A stretch of DNA of 64,000 nt from Phoebastria nigripes. Its lineage: Eukaryota > Chordata > Aves > Procellariiformes > Diomedeidae. Shown in pieces: positions 1 through 12,379 of this stretch; positions within the stretch are counted from its first letter, which is position 1, and every line of letters starts with the position of its first letter. The DNA is taken from contig JAYKAV010000311.1 in assembly GCA_035582835.1 (NCBI GenBank), positions 830,067-894,066 of the forward strand, in the 5' to 3' direction. Both the position numbers and the translations under genes were made by a program. Below the pieces are notes generated by a model. It saw nothing but the letters and a program-made list of their open reading frames with translations, was not told the origin of the DNA and made no database searches.

Positions 1-1436
1 CTGTGTCTTTGATAAAGCTGTGGTTTGCGCATGAAGCAAGCGGAGCCTGTTGTGAAAAATAAGTAAATTGATGGTTGGCTATCTTAGCCAACTTTGCTCG
101 TTGTTGTAAAGGTATTTAGCAATGTCTTCCCACGGCATGCATTTCAAAAAAAATTATTGCTTCACTCTGTTCTGTAGGTAGTCTATGTCTGTCTGTTTTA
201 GGAGAATTAATTTTTCTTCATAGGACAGTGTACTTCACCTGGAAACAGTTCTGCTGAATCATTAGTCCTCACTTATTAGCTGAGTGGATCCTTCTGTTAT
301 AATGATGTGGGTTTTTTCCTTTTGGGGCCTTTCAGAGATTTAAATAATACTGAAGAGCTAGTGGCAGAAAGGTCATAAAAACTCTGATTTTGTGTTTACT
401 TTGGATGGGCAGTCTTTTATAGCTCACCTGTGCTGAGCTTCACTGCCATTAAGGGGAGGAATGAATCACTCCTGTTAAGACTGCTTAAATTTAAAACTTT
501 CTTTTGAATATCTCTTTTATAAAAATGTCTTTTATCTTGTTTTTAAGGACTTGGAGAAGAAGGAAGAGTTGTAAGATAGAACTTATTTTGCATTTTAAAA
601 AAGCCAATTTTCTTAAATCTTCAGGAGCGTACATTCAATCTTCTAATGTATGTGTTGATTGCATTTGATTTCAAAGCATGCTATTTGGCATGTATAATGA
701 GAGTATTTGGGTAATACAGCAGGAGAATAAAGAGAAGGGAATTAAAAGCTGTACAGGAATAATTTACGTACAGAGTTCCATATCTGTTCTATAATTCATT
801 CAAGCACAACAATCAAGGCAAGTTTCTCCTGATATTTTTTTTTCCCTCCAGGATGAGCCAGGAAAGTGTCTGTTAAGTGCTAGTTTTGAATAGTTTGCTC
901 TGCTGTGTTTAGTTTGATTTCCAAAGGCTGCTATATTCCACCTGTCGTCATTCCCTGGTAGTGTCTGAAACCAACTTTTTGATAGCAAATTTGAAAGAGA
1001 ATTCCAAAAAGGTTTCATGAGAGTACTTGACTTGAAAACATCCGTTTGTATCGCTGATGGTGTAGTGTGCAATCAGCAAGAAATTCATGCAGGGAGGAGA
1101 TCTTCTCGTTTGTCTTACTGCAGAAAGGCTCTCACTAGAGTTAACAGTTGATAAAAGATGAAACACTGGGAAGCTGAGCTCGACACATTTGCAGAACAGA
1201 TTATTTTTCTGTGCTCGAGTAAACACATAAGCTAATGGCTTTCCACCATATTTGTGTGTATCAGAGAAACCTTTATATTAATGAAACTTAGTCACTTGCA
1301 TATGTAAATGTAAGAAAAGCAGATCGATTTTGTTGTGGTTCAGAAAAACAGGCCTCTCCATTCTGCTTACATTACACAACTACTATTTACTAACATTCTG
1401 TTAAATTTGTACACTGCAGTAAAATCTAGCTGGTTT

Positions 1437-1474
<38 letters not shown>

Positions 1475-3039
1475 CATGTTCAATGGGTGATGTGATTTTC
1501 TGCTTTGCTTTTCTTTCCGGTCAGTTTTGGAGTATAGTTATTACAATTGCGCGCGGTTGCTGAGAGAGTACTTGACTAGTAAAAGACAGTTTTTTAATAA
1601 ACTTCTTTCAGTAGAATTAAATCCATATTGCTACACAAAAACCAGATACATCAAGATGAAGGTCTAGTGTAGTAATACAAAGGAGATGATAGCAGCTATC
1701 CTCTATGGCCCAGTCAAGTTATTCAGCACACGTTTTTAGTGCTATGTTATCTGCATTGCAGTACACCTGCCAATGCCCAAATATTCTGCATTATTGAAAC
1801 CTGTGGAATTGTTTAATATGTACTAAATAACAAAAATAGTAGTTATATAAATTATGTCACTTCTGGAAATAAGCCGCCGACTCACTTTGTTTTAGCTGTC
1901 TCCTTTCTTTAAACAGAATTTAGAAGCCAGTGGATTGAAAATTTGCAAAATGTCATTGTTCTGTTTTGGCCCACAACTAAAGTTTAAGGGTCTGATCTAG
2001 AGTTTATTGAGGCCAAAGGAAGTGCTGCACTGAGTGAGGGCTTTTAGTTGGATTAAGTGACCATATGCATTTATTCTAGATTGTGGAATAGGCTTGACAT
2101 TTGAGAGAGTCAAGAATTATGTTGGTTTATGTAAATAACGCTCAAAAATTTTAGCATATGAATCTGTTTTGTTTGAAGAAAGTTACAAAGATTTTAGTTA
2201 AGACCTATTTTCCCTCCCCTTTGGCTGTATTATCAAGGCAGCCAGTGAAAATATGTTTAACAAACAGTAAAATTCTCAATTGGATCATGTAAAAACCTAA
2301 GATTGTCATAGTATATTTTTTACATAGGCTGTATGGGATAATATGTCAAGAGTGAAGTTTGGGAAAGGTTTTTGCTTTGTGATAGCTGCATGTATATCAA
2401 GAAACTCCATAGCAAACCAAATTTTAACTACATTATCTTTGTTGCTATGGAAATTAGGACTGCAGATACTTTTTGTATAGCTTTCATAAAGGAAGTGTCT
2501 GGTGTTTTGGTCTAAGTATGCTTTATTGATTTGCAGNAATCAGTTTTGTGTTAGGACTGGTTTAAGATTTTTTTTTTTTTCTCTCATTCTAATATTGAGT
2601 AACCTGTTCGTAGATGTAGTGTAGCTTGAGTACTCAAAAATGAGAAGTTATTTTACGTTTATCAGTTTATAATCATATATAAATGTAATTCTATTTTTAT
2701 AAAATATATGGCCATGAAGATGCAATGAGATGCCAGCTCAAACCATTCTGTTCCATTGTTTGCACTGCTTGAGAGTTTCTGTCCATATGTAAACATGCAA
2801 TTCAATTTATAGCTGTGTCAATAATTTTTCCAAGTCTGTGTCTCCAAATAATTCTAAAAAAAAAAAAAAAAAAACCAATCATCCATTGAAATTGTTATTT
2901 AGCATCGACTTGAGTCTTAATTTTTTTCCTGGAATTTAATAGTTATTTGCAGTAAGCAAATATTTCTCTTCTAGCTGTTGCATCAGTAGGTAACCCAGGA
3001 AATTACACTTCACTTTCTGATTTGTCTTTCCTGTTACAG
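1..3039 (+). other. AHI1: AHI1 intron (3' part) upstream of the first exon in the window
   Basis: I found no exon, RNA gene or recognisable transposon here. The sequence is AT-rich with a T33 run at 1439-1471 and an A19 run at 2856-2874. It ends in the acceptor ctgttacag at 3031-3039. Short open frames at about 800-1226 on the minus strand have no recognisable domains and look like chance. Confidence 0.7.
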
Positions 3040-3157
3040 GCGAGCTCAAATCTCTTGCTTCCTGCGCCATCATTGCTGTCACCACACTCCGAGCTAAGAC
3101 TGCCAGGAGCTCTGAGCACTCCACTGAATCCTCTGTATTCTTTCACTACTAAAAGTG
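3040..3157 (+). CDS. AHI1: AHI1 exon: Ser/Pro/Leu-rich linker between the WD40 repeats and the SH3
   Basis: This 118-base exon is preceded by a pyrimidine-rich tract and ctgttacag and followed by the strong donor gtaagt. It reads 39 codons in frame 0 plus one base. The peptide is low-complexity (SSNLLLPAPSLLSPHSELRL, then GALSTPLNPLYSFTTKS) and contains several Ser-Pro and Pro-x-x-Pro-like spots. In AHI1 a linker of this kind joins the WD40 propeller to the SH3 and is expected to be disordered. The single leftover G completes a Gly codon with the next exon, which keeps the frame. No domain is visible, and the assignment depends on the shared frame with the SH3 exon downstream and on position. 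Confidence 0.82.
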
Positions 3158-3640
3158 GTAAGTTTCTTTCTTTATTTCTTCACTCTCTGTAGGGAATGGG
3201 TAATAACTTTCATGAGGATTTTTTTCTGCCTTTGTAGGTTTTGCTGTGCAGCTCTTTCAGGGAGTGTCCTGGTTGTTATATGTGATATTGTTTATAAAGT
3301 GCAGTGTGATGCAGTCCAATACTGATATATGTTCCCTTGTAATGCTTTTTTCTTTAAGCTGTACACTTATTTATTAGTGCTGTAAGTTCCTAGAACAGTA
3401 TGAGATTATTAAAATACTAAATTAAGAAAAGCTGGCAATGTTTTAATACTTACTAAAGTATCTTAAACACAGACACTGAAAAACAATAATATTTTTAAAA
3501 GCATAGGTATTGATATAAGAAAACAGTAATAAGAAAAGCAGTTTACTTAAGAACTATAGTGCTCGATAGTCTATTTGCAGTTACGTTTAATCTATTTTTA
3601 GGGTTTTTTTTCTAAAGACATTCTGTATTCAAAAATTTTG

Positions 3641-3747
3641 AGAAAAAGGTAAGCAATGAAATTTTTGTGATAAGGTAAGCAATTAGAAATTGCTTAAGAA
3701 TTAAGCAATTTCTTAAATTAAGAAAAAGGTAAGCAATTTTTGTGATA
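3641..3747. repeat. Short imperfect direct repeats around a perfect 13-bp hairpin
   Basis: The motif aaggtaagcaat occurs three times (about 3646-3657, 3672-3683 and 3726-3737). The first and last copies sit in a longer shared unit of the form agaaaaaggtaagcaat...tttttgtgata. Between the second and third copies is a perfect inverted repeat with 13-base arms at 3685-3697 and 3701-3713 and a 3-base loop. This looks like local duplication in intron sequence, and no function is implied. Confidence 0.8.
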
Positions 3748-6700
3748 CTTTGCTAATAATATCTATTGCATTGCTAATCGTAATATTTAATAACAAAATT
3801 GATTATTTCATGCCTTTTTGTCTTTTCTGGGCACCTGTAAAATAAGACAGAAATTGGAACCTTAGTTTTGAAGTGGTTTTGTTTGTATCCTTGAGAAGAG
3901 TAAAAAGAAGTCCAGGGGGAGGGCAGAATATATAATGAACTAAAAACAGGTAAGAGAGATTTAAAATGTAGATAGTAAAGATAGGAATAGTCTCTAAAAT
4001 TATATAGAATTGTATCCTAAAGGCAATTTTCTTCACAAACTAAGTTATGATTACTTTTTCTGAGCAGCGGGGGAAAGAGTCCTTAGCATGGTCTAAAAGA
4101 TTGACCACTAGTCTCAGAGTTGCTCTTAGTCAGTAATTCATAATGCAAATGGCCATATGCTAATTAACTTTTGTATTTCCATTTTTCTACCTTAACAAAA
4201 GAGCTTAGAGCTGTAATAATACTCATCTATCACACTGCAGATGCTTGTTGTTTCCAGAGTGTGTAAATTTTACAGAAACAGTAGAATACATATGCTGTCT
4301 TACATATTGTAAATATTTAAAATAAGTGAACTAANCCTTTAAAGAACATTAACATATATTTTAAGTTGTTTTAAATAGCTATACCTAATATTGCTCAAAC
4401 CAGTGCATTTGATTGTCTTGAGTTTTACTTTATGCAGAAGCACAGATAAATGTGTTGATGGAGACTTCTTAAATAGCATGAACAAACATAGATGTATGTT
4501 ACAGCTGTTCATGTGCGCTCCCAATGTAGTTGTTTCCAAAACTAATACTACAAGACGATCCTTGGGTACAGGGTATTATTTATGCAAGGGAAGTATAGTA
4601 AAAAAGAGGTACATTTTAATGGTCTTTCAACAGTCAATGAAAGCAATGATAAAATGAAGGTTTTTAGGGGAAAAAGACCATAAAAATGCTAGTGGACCAC
4701 AACTGAAATAGATTTCCTGTAAGAAAATCTTTTAAAATCCTAAATTACTTCTCTGTCATTTTGGAAGCCCTCAAGTTCTTCTACTGAGATAGTTGTTTTC
4801 AGTGAAACATATGAGAAAGATTTACTCATCTATTTCATCTTTCCCCATTGGTTATAAAGTGTGAAGATAAGTGCTCATGTTCATAGCTAACTGCCAGTTT
4901 AATTTTACTTTTGAATAATAGAAAACCTGTACTTAAACAGATCTATTCATTTATGGATTGTGCTGGAAGCACAAAACCTTTTTTTTTCTGTGTTCGTTTC
5001 ATATACACAATATATATGCTTTTTTGTACTTAGGTTATTGGGATGTTGCATCGTTAACAACTGCCTGTAATACAGAGATCCTTCATTTTTGTCCAGCAGA
5101 TGGTTAGGTATTCCTGAGGGTTATGTTGGCAGTTATTCAGCCTTCTCATTCTCACACTTTCCTGTCACCTTTTGCTGTGTATTTAGTGCTTCTTAAAGCA
5201 AAATGCAGAATTTGCATTACAGTGAAGTCCCTACAGGCAGCATGTGTAAAGCTCTGTTAGCAATCTTTTTAACCATGTAAATGGTGTATGCGCATGCTGT
5301 ATTAACTTGATAAGGTTGTAGATGATGTCTTGTAATATGGACAGTGTAGTAGCCTGGATACACGCAGCATTTTCTTCTTTTAACAAGACAATTTAATTAC
5401 CTAGGTCTTGCGTTAGGTAGAAACAGTGGAAAAACGGGGTATCCAGCTTTGTGATTTATGGGCAGTAGCAGTAATACTGCAGATCTTTCCAATCTTTTTG
5501 TATCCAGATATATTTGCAGAAATAGCTGTAAGTGATTTTGTAATACTTCAAATAAAAGTAATATTCACTACTATGCCTTTTAAACATGCCTGTTCATTTT
5601 AACAGATGGGTTCTGTATACTCTCAAACATATAGTATGTTTTGGCTTTTCTTCAAGTGCATACTTTCACAGGTATGTAGGCTTTCATGAAGCCCCAGTCC
5701 ATGTTCTGCTATTTACCTTCCCCACTTCCCTCAAGATCAGTTATCTCATGGTCACTGAGGCAGGACTGCCTTTGTCTCCAGCCAGTTCTGCCTTACTCAT
5801 TATTAGCATGCCCCCTTAGTCAGCCTGTCCAGCATCTGCATCAAAAAGTTGTCCTCAGTGCATTCCAGCAGTCTGAATTGCTTGTATCCTGTGTTTTTGT
5901 CTCTCGAGCATGTACTGAGGCGGTTAAATACCTCCATGAGAGTGAGGGCCTGTGATAGTGAGACTTCTTGCTCTGTTTAAAGAAGGCTTTATCCACTTCC
6001 TCTTCTTGGTCAGGCAGTCTGTAGCAGGTGCCCCCCAACAATGTCCATATTTTTGGCCTCTCTTCCAATTCTGACCCATATGCTCTTGACGAACCTGTCA
6101 CCTGCTCTGTAGCTCTGTGCATTTGAGCTTCTCCTCCCTTCCCTACAGCACTCTCCATTCTTGTCTTCCCTATCAGTCCTTCCTAAAGAGCCTGTGTCCA
6201 CAGGCTCTCGCAACACTCCAGTCAAACAGTAAGAAACATAAATTTATAAATATTTTATGTGAAGGAAAAATTCATAAAACACTGAAAATATGGTTCAACA
6301 CCACTTATCATTCTAATATAGCCCCTTCAGTCAGCAACGCTTTTGTGAAAGCGAACTTGACTTACTTGGAAACCACTTGGGTTCATGCGTCCTTGAATAT
6401 TTCATAGTGTGATAGCATAGATGCCTCTTCTTATTTCAGTCTTCCCTCTGTTTATAATGTTTTACAGACTTACGTTGAGCACCCCTTTCTGATTATTTAA
6501 CTAATTTTAAATAGAAAGGTGAACTGTTATCTTTATGAAGTGACTCCATATAGAGTGAAACAATCTGCTAGTGATTGGTTTTCTGCATGCTCAGCTGCTG
6601 TAACTTCTAATTGTAAACTAATATATTTCCATATCAGATCCTTCCTTGTCTCCTTAAAGCGTTTGTTCAGTTGTGGTTTTTTTTTTTTAATCCCTGATCT

Positions 6701-6844
6701 TGAGTTTTACATGTGATGCTTAGATATCCTAACTTACTTTGTTCTAAATTAAATAATTCATTGTGTAATCATCAAATAGAGAGCTTCAGCACCTTCCTCA
6801 AGCACAGAATGTTCTTTATGTGAGATGAGTAAAGACAAGATCAC

Positions 6845-7533
6845 NGTATCATCGTGGTGGGAAGGCACCTCTGGAGACCATGTAGCCCAACCCTCCTGCT
6901 CAAAGCAGGTTCACCTAGAGCAGGGTGCTCAGGACCATGTCCAGTTGGGTTTTGAATATCTCTAAGGATGGAGACTCCAACATCTCTGGACAACCTATTA
7001 CAATGTTTGACCGTTTTCACAGTAAAGGGNTTTTTTTTCTTATGTTTAAATGGTATTTTGTGTATTTCAGTCTGCATTGGTGCATGGGATTATTCCTCCC
7101 CGAATGCAGGACTTTGCATTTTCCTTTGTTGAACTTCGTGAGGTTCTTCTTGGCCCATTTCTGCAGCCTGTCAAGGTCCCTCTGAATGGCAGCACATCCC
7201 TCTGGTGTATCAGCCACTCCTCCCAGTTTTTTATCATCTGCAAACTTGCTGAGGGTGCATTCAGTCCCATCATCCAGGTCATTAATGGAGATGTTAAACA
7301 GTGTGGGCCCCAGTATTGACCCCTGGAGTGCACCACTAGTGACTGGTCTCCAGTTAGATTTCATGCGAGTGGTTACAAACGTCTGATCCCTGCAGATCAG
7401 CCAGTTTTCAGTCCGCTGCACTGTCTGCTTGCGCAGTCCATACTTCATCAGTTTGTCAATGAGAATGTTACAGGAGACGGTGTTGAAAGTCTTGCTAAAT
7501 TCAAGGTTAACAACATCTACTGCTTTCCTGTCA
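6845..7533 (-). mobile_element. CR1 LINE fragment, antisense, internally deleted
   Basis: Read on the minus strand, this encodes the middle of a CR1 reverse transcriptase followed by its C-terminal end. Recognisable pieces are [31 protein letters not shown], the catalytic [12 protein letters not shown] (FADD box present) and [20 protein letters not shown]. At about 7078 the frame jumps from the NNPMHQCRL segment directly to LNIRKK, so roughly half a kilobase of the usual CR1 open reading frame is missing. The left end (about 6845-6905) is a decayed copy of the CR1 3' end on the reverse strand. Two Ns lie inside or at the edge. The element is dead: 5' truncated, internally deleted and with degraded coding sequence. 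It sits antisense within an AHI1 intron. Confidence 0.93.
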
Positions 7534-7765
7534 ATGCTATAGAGTGCTGTGCAAGAGATATATTTAAAGTTTTGTCGAGTATGGTTAGAATTACTAGAAA
7601 AAAGTAATGAATTTTGACAAATAGTAATTAACAAAGTAGGTACCACAAAGCAGATACCAGACATGGATGAACTTGTTTCTTATGCATTATGTATAAAGCA
7701 CTTCATTAGAGACATTTCTTAAAATTCAACAAAATTAATTTAAATTTAAGAAAACATGTATTGTG

Positions 7766-7809
7766 TGCCTTCCTCTCACGAAGATCGTGTTAAATTTGAG
7801 AGGAAGGCA
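7766..7809. repeat. Perfect 13-bp inverted repeat
   Basis: The arms tgccttcctctca (7766-7778) and tgagaggaaggca (7797-7809) are exact reverse complements separated by 18 bases. The loop margin contains a second small complementary pair (cacga / tcgtg). This could form a short hairpin in the intron RNA. The stem is too short to support a microRNA call. Confidence 0.85.
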
Positions 7810-10800
7810 TGGAACTTAGGTTTTCTTACTGTCCATCCTGATAGCCTGTCAGCTGGAATTTTTCATCGAGAGCGTAACTCATTTTGCCATATCAGGGTTT
7901 TTTTGTGTCTGCCTTAGTAAAGCTCCAGCTGTGCTGACAGCTATTTCAATCATTTGAAAAGTTTGCTAAATGTGTGTCTTTGGAGAAAGTCATCCCCTTT
8001 GAGTTTTACCTTTGTAATTTGGATTCATGAAGTCTTACGGCTGGTCCTATTTTTCATTCTACACAACATGGAGAAATTTGTGTATATATAGCAGATCACT
8101 TTTTTTTTACTTGATTATTGTTTAGTACACTTTAGGCAATCTGTCCCTAAAAGTATGTAATGTTTAAGCTTGCTGAATTTCTTTTCTTCTTTCCTTTTTT
8201 TTTTTTTTTTTCTTTTGGTAATAAGAAAATTTGTCGAAGACCTGTCTTTGATAGTCAGAATTGAGGTTTTACCTTCCTTGTGCTGTATAGCTCTGCTTGT
8301 GCTCATGCTTCAGTGCTAATTTTATCATACCNATCCTGTGGTGCTACTCTGCAGCACTGCACTGTAGCATTATCCAGGACTTTGTCTTAGACATTCCCGT
8401 CTTTTCTTTGTCATATTCTCATCTTTGTACCTTCTCTCAGGATAACCCATTTCCTAGTTGTTAATTTTTAAAACAAAAAAGGAAGCAGCCAAAGCTCCAG
8501 CTTTCAATTACCCATTCTCTGAGAGACATTAAAATCCCCTCTGGTTTTGTTTGACTTCCCTCCTTAAGATTGTGAGCATCTTTGGACAGTGAAATCACCT
8601 TCGTATACTCTCAGACAGTGTTTTGCAGATCTGTGGCATGCCATGAAAGAAATGGCCCGCATTTTTAGGCTTTATTCAACAGTGACTCTTCAGTAACTCC
8701 CACTGTGTTAAGGGCACGTTTTCTAAAATAAGTTTTAGGTTTCAAGTAATTGCAATTAGCAGTGACCCTAATTGTTAACTATGTGGGAGATTGAAGCTTG
8801 ACTATAAATACTGCACAGATCTTTTCACTAAAATTTTGACTTCAATAAAACCAGTTAATTAAACTTGCTCTTAAAAATTAATTACGTATGTGCTAGAAAC
8901 GTGATGGTTCTTGTATCTTTAAAAAAATCTCAAAAACAAAAAACACAACGCTTTGGCAGGGTTGAGAACAATTAGAAGTTTTCTCTCCATTAACACAACT
9001 GACAATCAAAGGTGTTTTCCACCTATATAAAGTGAAAGCTTCAAAGCACTCTTTCTCGCGCTCTGAAGATACTAACAAAACTGACTTTGCATTTAAGTCC
9101 TCCGTTATATTTGGTAGGCTATTTAAAACTTTTTTCAGTCTCAAGCAAACAGTGAGATAGGTTTCTACATCAAAGATATCAAAAATATTTATGCATCAAC
9201 TAAATGCTCTTAAAATACTATTTTGATTCTTGCTTTTTTAGAAGCAGGAAAGGGAGGTACATCAAGTAGCAAAACTCATGTTTTTGCAGAGATACTGCAG
9301 AAACACTGTCAAAAGTTACATCCTCATACTTATGTTGGTATCATTGATTACTTTTTTTTTCAATATTTCATACTTTCTCCCCAGCTCTATAACATCTATC
9401 TTCAGTACTACCANAGTCCTGGAGGACTTCAGTGTTTTTGTTTGTTTGTTTTGGGGGTATTTATCTTGTTTCTGACATAATTTTGTGCCAGTCAAGAAGA
9501 ATGTGTGTAGAAAGCTAGTTCAGTGTGGCCTTATTCTTTTCATCTCTTATTAAGAAACTGTTAGAGGAAAAAAGACTCATGCAACTATCATTGAAAATGT
9601 ATCAAATGAACAATTTAATTCAGGTTTACTATTAGAATAGCTTAGTTTTCTAATTTGAGAATAAACGGTAATAAAATATCCTGAAGAGACTGAAGAGATA
9701 TTAAAAAAGATGACAGAGTATATATTAATTGAAGGTTCCATGTATGTGTACTATATGGTCCAAGTATAACATGAAATACAATATTTGTAGTATATCTCTG
9801 GCTATGTTTGGATACAGGTTGGTGGCATTTTCAAAGAGGACTGAAAGAACTGGTTGACAGACAGAAGATGACTGAGAGAAATCATGCGGTACAGCCAGCA
9901 GCATTGCTGGCTTTCCCACACTACTGTTCTGAAGTTAGATAATGCTGACCTTGCGGGACCATTTTTTATTTAGTGGGAGTGCCAGTAGGAGCACCAGTTG
10001 GAGAAATCTGTTTACTGGGATCCAATCCATGCAGGCGAATTGAATGGCACACAGATCACTGAATACATACTTTTTTTTTTTTTTAAATCCTAACATATTA
10101 CTGTAAATACTGTATTTTATCAAATTTTAAAGTACAAGTGAAATCTCTTCCTATTCATTTTTTAAGAGAAATAGCTTGAGTGTGTGTAAAAGACTTCCTG
10201 TGGAGAATATAAACATAAGAAAAGAACTCTCAATTTTGTCTTGAAAGAATCTGGGTATATCCGTTCCCTGTTAAACTGCAATGTGTGTTGCCTCATTAGC
10301 TCACCCAACAGCTTCATTTAGATTTGCTGTGATGGGGAAAGCAATTAAGCCTGCGGGGCTGCACAGATCAGAGCTATGGAAATGGTGTAGCGATTTGACA
10401 TAATGTCTAAGTCACTCTGANATTATTTCTTTTTAGCTCCACATCTTCTTAAAATTGGAGCAGGAGCATATTGTGGTGAAGAGTACCAAATACATACCTA
10501 GAAGTGGTTCAGTACCCACACTATTAGTTGAAAGTGGTTTGAGTGTAATACAAGCAGCTAGGAGGAATAGGTGATGATGGAGACTAATTTTCATTACTTT
10601 TATATAAGAGAATGCTTACAAAAGGGAAGTAGGTAATGTTTAATAATCTCACAAAGACAGTCTCAATTTCATTAGTATCGGTGAGTCTGCTGGGCTTTTT
10701 TTTTGTGATAGTGATTAAGAAAATAATGACATTGAGGCCTGCACAAAAGGGTTTTAGTAGTTTTTTCCCTGGTGACCTGATATGTTTATCTTTTCCTATT

Positions 10801-12237
10801 TATCCTTACTACTACAGAGGGAGAAATGCAAGTTTCCTGTTCACTACGGGATAGTCGTAATGGCCTCAATGTGATCAGGCAGTCCAGTGGGGGAAATACC
10901 TTTGATTAGTGGTCTACTACCAGTTGTCTTTAAGTCTTGAACTGTATAGAAATACAGAACACTACTACTATGTCCTGTAGAGGTGCTGCCAAAATAGAAA
11001 GTGGTCTAAGAATACATGAGAAGAAATGCTTGCAGAATTGTTAGCTTCCTGCAAGCTACAATCTGCTTATAGTAAATTATGTCATGTGTTTGAAAAGGGT
11101 GAACGTGTATTAAGATGAAAGAAATATGTGCCCAATACTTGTCTCTCACTTCTCAGTTATATTTCTGTGTTTTTATGCAATTTTCTGTTTTCCTGCACTG
11201 TCATATATTTGAAGAACTGATCCTGCCTGACACATTTTTCAGAAATTTAACCTCTTAAAAATTTTCAAGAGAATTCTTCTAACATTTTTATGGGGATGGA
11301 ATTTTTTTGAAAAGTAGCCTTTTCATTTAATTATTCTAATGGGACAATGGTTCTAAAAAATTGAAAATTTTGCCTATAATTTTCTTTTGCATTCCTAAAT
11401 GTAGAAATATTAATTGCTTTTTGTTATTATAACAAGTATCTAATTGCAGCTTTGCAGAATTCTCACATTTTGCTGTAATTTGTAGAATTCAATTGCTTCT
11501 AACTCTTTGATTGGATCAAGTATGTATGTTTTCCTTCTTTTGGAAACTGAATTATTTAAACACCCCCACCAACCCCCAGTTTGGATAACAATAACATTTG
11601 AAAACTGTTATGAGAAAGTGCAGAAAACTAGCACTTTTTAAGTGAATAAACCTGGCTTATTATAGTCCCTAGTTTTTTGAGTATATTATTCTGCTTTTTT
11701 ATTTTCTCCTATTAACCAAAGATAATACCTTTACACTCATTACAAGGCTTTATTTTAACTATAAAGCACTGCATAGTCACAGAGAAATTATGATAATGGA
11801 TTAAGTTTTAGATCCAATTACCAGATTTTCTCTTTATTTTTCAAAAGAGGGTAAGAGAACTGAGTAGAGACAAAGTACCAGCTAGACACCACAGATCAGA
11901 TCTTCAGCAAGTGTGAACTGACTTAACTGCACTGAAGTTAGGTAAAAATATTTTTACCAAAAGCAGAACATCATTAGGTCTAAAATGTTTTTTGTATATG
12001 TCTGTGTGCTAATTTGAATGGGAACTCCCCTGGGGAAAATGATCATTCATTTTAAGATATTCATATCTCTCACTTTTACTTAGGGGAGAAGTATAAGAGA
12101 GAAGGGAGGAAGAAAATAAAACTTTTTTATTATTATTATTTGCTCATATGAGAATGGAAGAACTGAAAAATTCAACTTAAAAATATTTTTCTCAAAGTTA
12201 ATTTTCTTTTAAAACAATAGAAACATCCATCACACGA

Positions 12238-12330
12238 TTTTTTTTTTTTTTTTTTTTTAATNNNNNNNNNNNNNNNNNNNNNNNNNNNNNNNNNNNATGT
12301 CAGAATTTTTTTTTTTTTTTTTTTTTTTTT
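12238..12330. other. Assembly gap (35 Ns) between two poly-T runs
   Basis: A T21 run (12238-12258) is followed by N35 (12262-12296), ten ordinary bases, and a T25 run (12306-12330). The gap length is probably an estimate. The right-hand T run joins directly to adapter-like sequence, so the sequence around the gap should not be taken as genomic without checking. Confidence 0.95.
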
Positions 12331-12379
12331 GCGACAACCGAGATATATACTCTTTTTCTATACGACGCTCTTATAATGT
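12331..12379 (+). other. Illumina P5/TruSeq adapter-like contamination
   Basis: These 49 bases align without gaps to the remembered Illumina P5 universal adapter (the part from GCGACCACCGAG to CCGATCT) at 39 of 49 positions, including the exact blocks actcttt and acgacgctctt. Most mismatches are adapter C read as T or A. The T25 run immediately before it is the reverse complement of poly-A expected when a read runs past the adapter end. The simplest reading is adapter read-through built into the contig beside a gap. Confidence 0.88.
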
